From Zanthoxylum bungeanum (Eukaryota > Streptophyta > Magnoliopsida > Sapindales > Rutaceae), in assembly GCA_019454045.1 (NCBI GenBank), contig SKCR01015037.1, positions 1 through 64,000 of the forward strand: 64,000 nt of DNA. Direction: 5' to 3'. Positions within the stretch are counted from its first letter, which is position 1, and the number at the start of each line of letters is the position of its first letter. The notes beneath the pieces are model-generated. The model was given only the letters and a program-made list of their open reading frames with translations. It ran no database searches and had not been told where the DNA came from. This document shows, piece by piece, positions 45,960 to 58,479 of this stretch. A program made the translations under genes and the position numbers.

Positions 45960-47838
45960 TCAATCTTCAATAACTAGAGCATCTTGAACATCGGCTGTTG
46001 GAGCGTCTTGAGTATCACCAGAAGGAACATCACCACCTGGAGCATCCTGAACTTCATAAGGTGGGTCCACCCTGGAGGCTGAAACCTCATCCTCAATTTG
46101 GCCATACCTCTCTCCAGCCTTATCCTTAACTCCACCATTCTTTGAAGAATGAATGCCTTCCTCCAGCATAGTAGACCCATCTTCAGCCTTGGCAACTGCT
46201 TCATCAGTCTTCGGGGGACACCATTCATCATTTTCCTCATTCGATGAAGAGAGGGCAGCCTCCATCCTCTTAACCCACGCTGCTGGAGTCCAAACATTAT
46301 GCTCTCCACCAAGAAATTCTTCATTAGACTGCTCATCTTTTTCATCATAGCTTCTAAAGCAACCACTTCGAGTTGTTTAACAAGCTCAACCTTCTATCTT
46401 TTCAGGACCTCTGACGACTTCTTATGAACCTCAATCTTGACTTTGGACACTTCTCTCTCAAGCTTCAGTGTCACTTGAGATGTTTTGAGCTCACCCTCAG
46501 CCTTCATTGACCTTTTCTCCGAGGCTTCAAATGCCGCCATTAACTTAGAGTTTTCCTTCTTGATAGCACTGTTAGATTTCTCCAAGTCCCTCACACGTCT
46601 CTAACTTGCCTCAACGTAGTCCTGTTGAAAGATATTTCACTCCAGGGCCTGAAAAAATAATCGAGCTAGAATCTAGTTGACATATCCAAGGAAAATACCA
46701 AATCAATAAAGTCATTATCTGATAAGAAAGGGCTACGACCCTCTTAATCGACTTTAGAGGGCCCAAAACAGCAAGCTAAGCCTCATCGTCCTCCAATAGC
46801 AGCCATTTCAAAAACTTGGTGATGCTAGAGGTATCTGACATGGCGCTTGCCCCTTGGGAAATCTTGAATACCATATTCTCAAAGTCTTCATCTAAGTCAA
46901 CGACAATCTTCCTCTTCTTCAACAGTGGAGTAACCCCAGCCGACTACTTTTCCACCTCCTCAGTATTAGCCGTTGAAACTATTTCTTTTAGGTTCAAAAT
47001 AGACCCAACACAACCAAATGCCCACCACTATAACCAATATAAGCTTATGATGGGCCAAAATGGGTACCTTCAGTGTCAAAAAATTCCTTCCACTTTAGAG
47101 TGAGCCTCAATATTTTCTCCTCTAAAATGAATCTCTAATTTATTTGTGGAGCATGCAGGCTCAAAATATACTTGGTATTCGAAACAACGCTTTAAGTCAC
47201 ATTGAAGGAACGATTACGTGAAGAACCTGCGACAAAAGGAAAATGAGCCCCAGTTAAATATAAGTTATAAGAAAAAAAGGAAGAAAAAAACACTCACTCG
47301 ATAAGTTCCAAAAATCAGGGATTCGGCCAACTTCAACCGACTCAAAAATAGAATCACCCCTCACAAAGAAGTAGAACTTTTGCCAGTCTCCTCGATCGTT
47401 CGTTGTCAATCCCAGCACCAGATGGTCCTTTCTTCTGATGAAGATACAGTTCGTATCTCCCATTCTCAGTCAAATGCTTCTTCAGAAAGTAAGTATATAA
47501 CAAGTCCCTAACTCTGAAATTGATCCCACGCCATACATTCAATCGACACTAAAACTCTCCAAGTATTGGGCATCAATTGTGAGGGAGCCACTTTATAATG
47601 GTTTAACACCTCTTAACTAACCTCGGTACTGGGAACCTCAAACCATTTACAAACGGCCACTCGTAGAAGCCAACCCATCCTGGAATTTTGTAATTAATCC
47701 TCTCTGAGGAAGAGGCCACCCTAACCACAACCGACTGAGAAAACATATACATCAACTTCATTTCCCTAATTGATTGCTCAGTCTCTCGACTAGTAGGATT
47801 CTTGGTCAATATATTCATAAGTTTCCGAGTGCTACGAG
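45960..47838 (-). pseudogene. Antisense ORF of element G: Transposase_28-like domain with coiled coil
   Basis: Minus-strand pieces in order: 47818-47603 (GWVGFYEWPFVNGLRFPVP), 47463-47254 (WQKFYFFVRGDSI...IPDFW), then a helical charged coil at 46594-46394 (SAIKKENSKLMAAFEASEKR), and an acidic tail at 46265-45960. The first two match the plant 'putative gypsy type transposon' domain (PF04195), which occurs as an antisense extra ORF in some Tat-lineage elements. The frame is broken by frameshifts and a decayed part (46600-47250). D is inserted at its 5' end; a few codons continue on the other side at 56688-56711 and meet a TGA. Its role is not known. Confidence 0.65.
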
Positions 47839-49754
47839 TGTTAGTCTCTAAGACATACCGAGATCATATAAGCAATGAAAAATTGTGAATACAAAAGTAA
47901 AGTAGGAATCATACTTACATTGAACGGATTTAGGATGCGTCAAATTCAAAATTTTTGCTCGAAGTTTTCGGCCAAGCTCAAATAATTGGGGATGAGATCC
48001 AAGCTCCAAACTTTTGAGTTGATTCCAAGCTTTTGGGATGGTTTTCCTATCACCTTGAATGATTCCTTGATGTGCTAGCAACTAAGTAAATTTGCAACAA
48101 ATTTCCTTCTTGTTCTTCCTCATTGTTCGGCCAAAGAGAAAAAATTTGGAGAGGGTTTGTTTTTCCAAAATGGGCGTGAATGAGAGAGTGAGAGTTGAGT
48201 GTGTTGACTTGTCTTTTGATTTCAAAAATCAATTAAAAATGATATACCAAATATTTGGTATTAGTCATTCATGCCATCAACTTGAGTGAATTGCAAGCTA
48301 TCATAATTCTCACCAAAACCCATCACCAAAAGTAACTAAAGTGACAAGTGATGTGACAAGTGATGTGACATGTGGGCCCCACTTGATTCAAAATCTGAGT
48401 GGGCCCGCAACACATCCCGGGCTCGGGTTCGCTAATTCTGAATTAACGAATTATCCGTTGCGATGTAATTAAATCAAATTTAATTAAATAATTATGCCAA
48501 GCAAAATTATTATTCACGTCGCTCGTGAATTAATTCTAAATTAATTTGTTTACCCGAATTAAAATCCAATTTTAATTTCGCGTCGAAATCTAATTTCGTT
48601 TAATATATCGAATATATTATTTTATCGATTAATTCTGAATTAATCGTTCTCTCTCTTCAAATAGTATTTTATCCTAGATAAAATCTCTCCGTAATTAATC
48701 CCATATTAATTATGCTCGAATCATATGTCATCGGTGAATCTTCGGGAAGCGACCCAAGAGATCTTTGGATATGTTGGCAGTAAATCCGGTCGTTAGACTA
48801 TCCAAACACGTACGCACCTCGTACTACATTTTTACCGATTTACGAGACATGGTTGACTTCTAGCAAAACACCATGCCTACCCAATTCTCCAGAAATATTC
48901 TTAATGGAATATATAATCTATATCAGGCGTAGTATACGTAGTATTGCGTATTGCGATCCAGTATCGGATGTCACATGCTAGGCCTGAGGCTGTAATAGTC
49001 TCTCTGCCCCGTACGAAGCATATATCGGATTACAAGCAACTAGTCTCTTTAATCGGATAATCATGACCATGTCATATTATCCCGATGGTTGCAACCATTT
49101 AGAGTATTAGTTCTGTATCCCTGCGTGATCATCATCTCCATATGACTGAAGTGATACTTCTGTCTTGACATCTTACCCAATACACTATGATTCTCAATAA
49201 ACCCAGAAGATGCGTACACATAACCTGTTAAAGTCCTGGACGACCAGAACCAAAGCGTATTGATTGTCGCAAGTACTAGCGATGCAAGTCTCAGGTTAAG
49301 ACCAAATACTCCTACCCTGATGCAGACTCTCATAGACACATAGTTATACTACCAATGGGATTCTGCGGGGTCTATCCAGAGCGAAGCTGTTTCCGTACCA
49401 TCGTTAAACACAACCTCATATCACACTTGCATAAGTATCCAATACTTAAATATATGAGAACTATGTTGTTACGCTTCCATAACACGCACAAGTGCAATAC
49501 TAGTCTATTCCGTATTATCGATGTCCAATCTCGATAATACTACGACTAGGGATATTTAATGATTAAACCGTTATGGATTGATACTGTCTCATATCTTATA
49601 ATCCGGAACTAATCATAAGGACTTTTATCATTATATATTTAAGTAATCAAATTACAAAATGATAAAATGCAATTTCCATTGTCACATAATTAATTTGTAC
49701 AAAAACCACAATGTCTTTTACAAATAGTGACGCTATGGTCATAATTGTCTAACA
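47839..49754 (-). repeat. 3' LTR of element D
   Basis: 1916 bp; minus strand starts TGTTAGACAATTATGACC and ends CTAACA. TGACA words at 12 bp spacing lie near 48348-48370, replacing the TGACG of A. The sense open frame is 49339-49061. Confidence 0.87.
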
Positions 49755-49770
49755 ATATCCCACTTGGCCT
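49755..49770 (-). promoter_or_regulatory. Polypurine tract of element D (altered)
   Basis: GGCCAAGTGGGATAT on the minus strand; a G-to-T change breaks the purine run found in A, B and C. Confidence 0.7.
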
Positions 49771-49789
49771 ATAGCCAGTCACTCAAGCA

Positions 49790-51380
49790 TCTAATAGCTG
49801 AACTATGTACATGTCGCTTAAACTTTTGCTGAGGAATAGCTTTCGTCAGCGGATCTGCAATGTTGTCCTCTGATGCGACCTTCTCGATCTTCACATCGCC
49901 ACGATGTATGATCTTACGAATCAGATAGAAACGTCGAAGAACATGCTTGGATCATTGATGAGACCGCGATTCCTTAGCCTGCGCTATATCCCCGTTATTG
50001 TCACAATACAATGGAACGGGCTCAGCTGCTAACAGAACTACTCTTAATCCAATTAGGAATTTACGGATCCAAACTGCCTCTTTTGCTGCTTCAGGTGCAG
50101 CAATGTACTCCGCTTCTGTTGTTGAATCGGCAACAGTCTCTTGCTTGGAAGATTTCCAGCTTACTGCTCAGTTATTCAAACAAAATATGTACCAGGATTG
50201 CGACTTGCAGTCGTCTTTATCGGTTTGGAAACTTGCATCGGTATACCCAATTACCTCAAGTTCTCCATCTCCATAGATTAAGAAAGCATCCTTAGTTTGT
50301 CTAAGATACTTAAGGATATTCTTAACCGCCATCCAGTGACCATCATCCGGATCGGCTTGATAGCGACTACATATGCTTAAAGCATATGAGACATTAGGTC
50401 ACGTACATATCATGGCATACATAATCGATCCGACTGTCGAGGTGAATGGTATCCGACTCATATTGTCTCTCTCATCTTGAGTTTTAGGACACATGTCCTT
50501 AGATAGAGTGACGCCATGTGACACTGGCAACAGTCCCCTCTTGGACAGATCCATGTTGAATCTCTTCAACATTTTATCAATGTACGTGCTCTGGGAGAGT
50601 CCAAGCAGCTTTCTAGATCTATCCCGGTAGATCTTTATTCCTAGAATAAAAGGCTGCTTCTCCCAGATCCTTCATGGAGAATTTTAATGAAAGCCAAGCT
50701 TTCACCGACGTTAACATGGGAATGTCATTGCCAATAAGCAATACATCATCAACGTAAAGGACAATGAATGTCAGTGTGCTCCCACTAACCTTCTTATATA
50801 CACAAGGATCATCCTCGTTTTGAACGAAATCATATTCTTTTATGATCTCATCAAAACGTTGGTTCCAAGAACGCGATGCTTGCTTCAATCCATAAATGGA
50901 TCGATTTAACTTACAAACCTTGTTTGCAAGTCTTGGTATGAAAAAACCGTCAGGCTGTTGCATATGAACATCCTCCAAAAGGTTTCCATTTAGGAAAGCA
51001 GTTTTGACGTCCATCTGCCATATCTCGTAATCGAAATATGCAGCAATAGCAAGCATTATCCGAATGGATTTAATCATGGTAACGGGTGAAAAAGTTTCGT
51101 CATAATCGACACCATGTCATTGACGATACCCTTTCGCTACAAGCCTAGCTTTGTACGTTTGTACGTTGCCATCCATGTCAGTCTTCTTCTTGAAGATCCA
51201 TTTGCATCCAATAGGCTTTACGCCTTCTGGTGCATCAACTAGTGTCCAAACTTGGTTGGTGTACATGGAATCCATTTCGGAATTCATGGCATCTTGCCAT
51301 AAACCGGAGTCGATACCTTGTATCACTTCCTCATACGTAGCCGGCTCATCTTCCTCAATAAGATTAATATCCACATGAGG
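49790..51380 (-). pseudogene. Copia reverse transcriptase and RNase H of element D (broken)
   Basis: RT begins in 51374-51117 (VWTLVDAPEGVKPIGCKW) and stops at a CGA-to-TGA change (51117-51119). It continues at 51077-50619 with QMDVKTAFL, IYGLKQASR and an intact catalytic YVDD. A one-base insertion near 50645 shifts the frame after KDLGEAAF. RNase H follows in broken frames to about 49790. Identity with B is very high, so both derive from one recent family. With few lesions, D is the best-preserved RT in the window. Confidence 0.88.
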
Positions 51381-51779
51381 TGATATCAGAAACCTATACC
51401 TCTCAGGTTGTTTTCTGACTCTCTCTGACCTACGCGGTCCTTGTGTATTTGAAGATTATGGTACAGTCTCATCCCTGATGGATTGTTCATGCTCCGTTAA
51501 GGATTCTGTACCAGGAATAGTATCACTCCGATTTTCATCGAGTTCTACCTTCCTCCCACTTATCACTGCATTTAGGAATTCCTTCTCAAGGAAAACCGCA
51601 TGTAGAGCAACAAATACTTTGTTCTCTTCTGGGTGATAAAATTAATCTCCTTTGGTTTCCCTATGATATCCTACAAATTGGCATTTATCAGATTTGGGTT
51701 CTAGTTTGGTACCTTCCAAACGTTTGACGTATGGCAGCAACCCCAAATCTTCAGGAATGAGAAACCTGTTTCTTTCCTG
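51381..51779 (-). pseudogene. Linker between integrase and RT of element D (decayed)
   Basis: This corresponds to the 133-codon open stretch of B at 28897-28496 (integrase C-terminal and linker region) but has several frame changes here, for example near 51640 and 51735. Confidence 0.7.
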
Positions 51780-52553
51780 TCATATTTTATACGGAGTCTG
51801 TTGAACAGACTTTGACGGAACCTTATTCAAAATAAGTATTGCACTGTTCAATGCATATCCCCAGAAGGAAATAGGTAGCTCTGTGCGACTCATCATAGAC
51901 CTTACCATGTCTAACAAAGTTCGGTTTCTACGTTCGGACACACCGTTTAATTGCGGTGTTCCTGGAGGAGTCCACTGCGAAAGAATACCATATTCTTTCA
52001 AGTAATCAAGAAACTCATTGCTCAAGTATTCGCCACAACGATCCGACCGTAATGTCTTAATACTTTTGCAGGTCTGGTTTTCTACTTCGTGTCGAAACTC
52101 TTTGAATTTCTCAAAAGTTTCTGACTTGTGTCTCATAAGATACACATAACCATAACTCGATGCATCATCCGTAAAGGTTACGAAGTATTCATATCCACCT
52201 CTAGCCTGGTTAGACAAGGGCCCACAAACGTCACTATGAATGAGGGCTAACAGTTCGGTGGCACGTGCACCTTTACCGCTAAAAGGTGATTTAGGCATCT
52301 TACCTAATAAACAAGATTCGCAGACGTCATATGAATTTGGATCAAATCCGTCCAAGTACCCACTCTTCGAAAGTGTGGATATACGTGTCTTGTTTATGTG
52401 TCTCATACGACAATGCCACATGTAAGTTTCATCTTTGTAACTTACTTTAAGCCTTTTGTTTGTTACATTATATGTTTGAGATTGATTCATATTCAAAATA
52501 TATAGACCATTATTTACATCAGCAGTGCAAATTTCCATATCATTTTTATACAT
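51780..52553 (-). pseudogene. Copia integrase of element D, core complete
   Basis: 257 open codons. The GAG-pre-integrase zinc site (WHCRMRH with CESC; here the usual LGH is MRH), then the integrase core with HSDVCGP, SDRCGEY and GVSERRNRT. The spacing between the second D and the E is 35 residues, giving the D-D-35-E pattern. G is replaced by C in the usual SDRGGEY. The frame ends at PYKI near 51780 by a frameshift. It is longer and better preserved than that of B, which has a stop before the last catalytic residue. Confidence 0.87.
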
Positions 52554-52748
52554 AAAACACCAGTGTTTCTAAATACTAAGTATACCCATATTGGGCTAAC
52601 ATAGATACATAAATAATATTCCTAGTCAAACTAGGTACATAATAACAGTCTGTAAGTTTAAGTACATGCCTCGAGGGCAGTTCCAAAACAAAGTGCCAAC
52701 GGCCAAAACGGTGACCTGTGTCCCATTTCCAACGCGGAGGTCAATCTT

Positions 52749-53612
52749 TCATGAGGCCAGGCTCCTGCTAATCTGCAGATCCTGCATATCAGTACATATA
52801 TGAGTTCCACAACCAGAATCAAAAATCCAATTTTTAAAACTAGTAGTAGACATGTTTATTTCTATAACAAACATACCTGAAGCCGGTGCTTTGCCCGCTT
52901 TGATTTCCTTCATGTGTGCCTTGTACTCACGGCAGTCACGCTTCCAGTGACCCCGCTTCCCGCACTGAAGACATACATCTTGGGATTTGTTTTTAGGTTT
53001 CCCAGAACCCTTTGACGATTTGGCCTTGCCCTTCTTCTTATATTTCTTCTTCTTGACACCTCCAGTCGCCTTGGGCCAAGCCCTCGGAGCCTGAGATGTT
53101 GAAGCAAAGTGCGCCTCGTGCTTCTTGCTCTTTTGAAGCTCTTTCTCTGCTTCACGCAGAGTGGACATCAACTCTCCAAGAGTTTGGTCTTGGTTCAACA
53201 AGTTGTAGTTCATGATGAACCCACCCCAAGTGTCGGGGAGAGACTGTAGGATCAAATCTACTGAAGTCTTGGCCTCGAAGACTACTACCCATCTGTCCGA
53301 GTTGCTCAATCTCAGCAATCATCTGTGACACATGGTGCTCAACAGACGTACCCTCTGACATGCGAGCGCGGAAGAGCTTCTCTGCAACTCATATCGATTG
53401 AGCAGTCGCGTTGTCATCGTTATGAGTCTTCCAAAGCTCTAGCTCAAGCAACTGATCAGGTCGGGGCTTAGGCCCAAGAGGTCGCTCTATAGTGTTGAGT
53501 AACTTCTCGGATCCTAGAACAATTCTGAGATTCATATCCCAGTCTTGCAAGTTTGTGCCCTTAAAGACGTTGTCGCCAATGACAATATCCCTAATGCTTA
53601 ACTTTCATGTCA
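52749..53612 (-). pseudogene. Copia gag and protease start of element D
   Basis: The N-terminal part (53612-53380) is similar to B (LQDWDMNLRI, ERPLGPKPRPDQ). About 110 bases present in B are missing near 53390. The capsid part runs through 53361-53152 and 53318-52749 with a frameshift between them. The last piece has a lysine-rich tract, a CCHC zinc knuckle CLQCGKRGHWKRDC and, at its end, FDSGCGTHIC, the aspartic protease active-site region (DSG). Frameshifts make it non-functional as it stands. Confidence 0.87.
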
Positions 53613-55225
53613 TCTTAACCGCAATAGTCTAACTATTCGATTAACGATGTGTGGGTACAGTCTAACTGTTACAAGAAAAATAATAATATATTAGTCCAAC
53701 TAATAAAAAAATAATTGACGAAATAATTTGAAAGCGCGTAAAGCTGAGTATTTGAACGAAATTGCAAATTCAATACTAGCCTCCCACTATTTTTCGGCGA
53801 GCCTCTAACCCTCTGTTGAGTACTCGGGAAACCTAGTTTCCTAGTGGGCTAGGATCCCGTTAAATAACACAACCTTGACTTTGGCCAACAAGCTGTATGA
53901 TATTTAACTAGGTAGATCTCTAAGATCAATTGGATCTCATCCAATTCATAGATCCGGTAGGTGGACCTCAAAGTCCGAAACATATATACAATATATATGC
54001 CAATATATCCAATATATTTTCCTAACCTTTTTCCTCTGAATCAACTAAGCCTTGACTTTGGCACAACAAGCTTAATGATTCCAGTTAAGCGGAATCCATT
54101 GACTTTGGAAAGCTTCGTAATCGATGTCGATGGACAAGAAGTGATCTTGACTTTGGCCAACAAATCACAACTTGGACAAGACAAACGATATGGAACAAAG
54201 CCTTCATGATTCAAACACATCCGCGATGGACAAAGGTCTTGACTTTGGCCAACAAACCAGTGCCAATCTTGGATCTTGAGTAAGAATCACTCAATGGAAG
54301 GAAAACGCTTAATATTTGTTGAGGGTTTTTTCGCGTAAATTGGCAACCAATTTATTATCTTTGTTAGGTCTCATCATACACCCTTAAGCATGCATTCTAA
54401 AAGCATAATAAGGCGCAAAAATAAATTAATAACGATATGCGGATGGATATCTCACAAATTATTCCTAGAACAAATCACTCCATTTCCTCTCCCCGGCTAT
54501 CATTATTCTTACTTCTACCCAATTACATAATACAATGAAAGAAACCTCATTAACATTGAGGGGAATTAGGTGAGAAGAGAATTACAAAGAATCAAGAGAG
54601 ATAAGGCTGGACACGCATGTCCAATTTAATAACTTCTAAATTTACAATAATTTCCAAAATTGCCTTTTCCCTTCTAATATCCATCCGATATACATTATTC
54701 ATTCAACACATCCATGTATTCACACAAAGCATGTTATTCAATCAATCTAATCCAATTAATTATTCTTTGAATAAAGTGATCATCCAATGTTCAAACAACG
54801 ATTTGATTTTACGCGAGTCCAACTCGTTTAAGAATAAGTACTCAAAATACGAATTCTTGAATTATATCGAATTACAATTTAAATCTAATTTAATTTGTAT
54901 TCAATACTTATTCTATATTTGATTCCAAATTAAATAACTACACTTTTAAATGCGCCTTTAAGACTTAGATTCCAAATCTAATCTAAATGGGTCTCAAAGC
55001 CCAATTAACATCCAATGTCGTTTAATTAAAGTCCAATGGGCTTTCAATTAATTTCTTAAGGCATGGACTTTGGTCAATATGGATCAAACCCAAATACCAA
55101 AACCCATTTAAGGAATCACCCTATTTGCCAAGAAACCAATTTAGGCCCATTTAAACATAAAAGGCCCATTTGTCATATGTGGACTTAATGGAATGATTTA
55201 GGACCAAAACCCATTAAGTCCACAT
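53613..55225 (-). mobile_element. Leader of element D with hairpin array
   Basis: Untranslated leader. Hairpins H4 to H1 lie near 53865-53905, 54035-54085, 54140-54185 and 54215-54275 on the minus strand, with ATAGTGGGAGGC near 53778-53790. The region 54325-54345 shows the uninterrupted run where element C entered B. The PBS end is deleted. At the break a perfect 17 bp inverted repeat occurs (55175-55191 and 55211-55227). Confidence 0.75.
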
Positions 55226-56687
55226 ATCATAATTCTCACCAAAACCCATCACCAAAAGTAATTAAAATGACAAGTGATGTGACAAGTGATGTGACATATG
55301 GGCCCCACTTGATTCAAAATCCGAGTGGGCCCGCAACACATCCCGGGCTCGCGTTCGCTAATTCCGAATTAACGAATTATCCGTTGCGACGTAATTAAAT
55401 CAAATTTAATTAAATAATTATGCCAAGTAAAATTACTATTCACGTCACTCGCGAATTAATTCTAAATTAATTCGTTTGCCCGAATTAAAATCCAATTTTA
55501 ATTCCGCGTCGAAATCTAATTTCATTTAATATATCGAATATATTATTTTATTGATTAATTCCGAATTAATCGTTCCCTCTATTCAAATAGTATTTTAACC
55601 TAGATAAAATCTCTCCGTAATTAATCCCAGATTAATTATGCTCGAATCATACGTCATCGGTGAATCTTTAGGAAGCGACCCACGAGATCCCTTGATATGT
55701 TGGCAGTAAATCCGGTCGTCGGACTATCTGAATACGTACGTACCTCGTACTATATTTTTACCGATTTACGAGACATGGTTGGCATCTAGCAAAGCACCGT
55801 GCCTACCCAATTCTCCAGAAATATTCTTAATGGAATATATAATCTATATCAGACGTAGTATACGTAGTATTGCGTATTACGTATTGCGATCCAGTATCTG
55901 ATGTCACATGCAAGGCCTGGGGCTGGAATAGTGTCTGCTTCGTACGAAGCATATATCGGATTACAAGCAACTAGTCTCTTTAATCGGATAATCATGACCA
56001 TGTCATATTATCCCGATGGTTGCAACCATTTAGAGTACTAGTTTTGTATCCCTACGTGATCATCATCTCCATATGACTGAAGTGATACTTCCGTCTTGAC
56101 ATCACACCCAATACACTACGAATATCAATAAACCCAGAAGAGGCGTACACAGAACCTGTTAAAGTCCTAGACGACCAAAACCAAAGCGTATTGATTGTCG
56201 CAAGTACTAGCGATGCAAGTCTCAGGTTAAGACCAAATACACCTACCCTGATGCGGACTCCCATAGACACATAGTCATACTACCAATGGGATTCTGCGGG
56301 GTCTATCTAGAGCGAAGCTGTTTTCGTACCATCGGTAAACACAACCTCCTTTCACACTTGCATAAGTATCCAATACTTAAATATATGAGATCTATGCTGT
56401 TACGTTTCCATAACACGCACAAGTGAAATACTAGTCTATTCCGCATTATCAATGTCAAATTTCGATAATACTACGACTAGAGATATTTAATGATTAAACC
56501 GTTATGGATTAATACTATCTCATATCTTATAATCCGGAACTAATCATAAGGACTTTTATCATTTATATATTTAAGTAATCAAATTACAAAATGATAAAAT
56601 GCAATTTCCATTGTCATATAGTTAATTTGTACAAAAACCACAATGTCTTTTACAAATAGTGACGTTATGGGTCATAATTGTCTAACA
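55226..56687 (-). repeat. 5' LTR of element D, U5 side missing
   Basis: Matches 48297-49754. About 0.45 kb next to the PBS is gone. The minus-strand start TGTTAGACAATTATGACC is at 56687. The sense open frame is 56270-56052. Confidence 0.85.
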
Positions 56688-56692
56688 AGAAG

Positions 56693-57229
56693 TCTCACTC
56701 GACTCTCATGGAGCAAGCAAGATCCTAAAAGGTTTTACGTCCTTGGGCACTCCCTCAGGTGGTCCAACCACCACTAGTGTCCTAACCTCATCTGGAGACC
56801 TACTATACTATTCAACTCCGTTGTAGGAGCGAAACAGGGTTTACCGCTATGCCTATGACATCAGCGACCACTACACTGTTAGGCTCGCAGCCCATAAAGA
56901 GTACGGATAATCCCACATGGGGACTAACCGTAGAATAATGGACTCGCCATCTGGTATGAGGCACTGGGAATGATTTAAAGTCACACTACAGTCCTTGCAA
57001 GGCCCAACTTTAAACTCATTTGGGTTCGGAATGGTCCCTTACTGATACCTGTATAATATTTAAGCCCAAATGAGGTATCCCTACATCTTATAATGTAATA
57101 TCACATAAAAGAAATTTAAAGACATACAAGTGCGCAAACATGAATAATAAAAGAATAGTAAGTAAATGAGGTAAATATATCTATATTATTATAACAATTG
57201 ATAAGAAAATAGGTGAATATCCCTTACTG
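56693..57229. other. Unassigned, probably internal sequence of element G
   Basis: On the minus strand a frame in phase with the antisense ORF (around PEGVPKDVKPFRI, 56720-56760) ends in TGA just before the D insertion site. No family is recognised beyond that. 56760-57100 has higher G+C than its surroundings. Confidence 0.35.
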
Positions 57230-58316
57230 AAATGGATCTTATAGGCCCGGCCTCAGAGAGGCCTAGTAAGACATGTCCCATGGTCGGCCTTAATATCGTA
57301 CATGTCTGGCCGAACATCGTTCATAGATCACAAATAAAGCAGAACATAACATGCATATTATTTTGGATAATGAACATAATAAAATAGTAGAATGAAGCAA
57401 CTAAACATGCATAAAGGAATAATAGCGATTAACATAAAAATAACTAAACACAGTAAAATACAGAAAGTAGTGAGCATGCTCAGATATATCTATACTCGAT
57501 CGGATATGATGTAGGTTCGTTAGGAGATACTTTCCTAAAAATTGAAACTTTAAAAGCATTTATAAATAAGGAAGGCGCCTTCAGGTCGTACCTTTATGTA
57601 TGCTATGACTCAAAAGACCATTTCTGAAGTATGAGACGTTACTAGATTCACACCAATGGAAGGAAGTCTAAAAATTAGTGTTGTTTTCTCTCTCATTTTC
57701 TATCCACTGTTTTTAGGGTTTTAGCAAGGTTTCTTTTTGATAGATCCAAACCTCTAGAACATTTTTAAGAAGGGATATTACCCCATTTATATTGGAACCG
57801 GTGGGTCCAATGATGAAAGAGGGAGTATGATTCCCCTATTTTCCTCTAATTTGTCCCGAGTGATTAGCAATCAAAACGTCAAACACAGCTCGGACCGTGT
57901 CTAGTCGGATGTAGGGTTTGGGATGTATCTTTGACTGGACTTAATCAAGCTCGTGTTTCCAGTTGTTTGAATTTTACAAGTGTGCTAACAACTCGATACA
58001 TGTCCGACCGGCTATTAAATTTGAATTATATGTCCGACCATACATAATCAGATCCCTTAACTTTAGTAATTGACAATATTCTTGTTCACTGACAGTTGTA
58101 TCATGTCTGGTCGAATTAGGGTTTTAAAGGGTTGTCCGAACGGATGTTCTGGTTAAAGAGAAAGTAGGCCGGCCATAGGTGATGTCCGGCCAACTCTTGG
58201 TTATGTTGCCTGAAGTTCATTTCTTTCTTGGCGTTCATCCTTATAATTTCCCAAATTTCAGAGGGTGTCCCCGCAAGAGACTTATCATTAGGATATGCAT
58301 AAAAATATAATGTCTA
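57230..58316. repeat. Dispersed ~1.1 kb repeat, copy 2 (LTR-like)
   Basis: Diverged direct copy of 18068-19292, ending GCATAAAAATATAATGTCTACA. It contains GGCCGGCC and TGTCCGGCC motifs. It could be an LTR of a gypsy family. Together with copy 1 it brackets the XTH gene and the nested elements. Confidence 0.65.
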
Positions 58317-58479
58317 CATTCGAGTCCCACTTTGGTAAGCTTGTGCAATGTGTGACAGTGACAAGTCTATCAAAGTCATGCATGCATTTTTAATTACATG
58401 GTTCGTCGGGCCTCGCTGAACTTACCTCGATTGGTTGTAGTTATTTTGTTTGTTGATTGATATTTGATAGGATTTTGGT
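58317..58479. other. Unassigned spacer
   Basis: No feature seen; begins TTCGAGTCCCACTTTGG. Confidence 0.35.

Larger units (their letters stand above)
47839..56687 (-). mobile_element. Copia element D
   Basis: Minus strand: truncated 5' LTR 55226-56687, leader 55225-53613, gag 53612-52749, pol 52553-49790, polypurine tract, 3' LTR 47839-49754. Possible target duplications are ACGAG (47834-47838) and AGAAG (56688-56692), two mismatches, so this is weak. The PBS and about 0.45 kb of the 5' LTR (U5 side) are deleted. It belongs to the same subfamily as B and keeps the nucleocapsid and protease motif that B lost. Confidence 0.85.
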
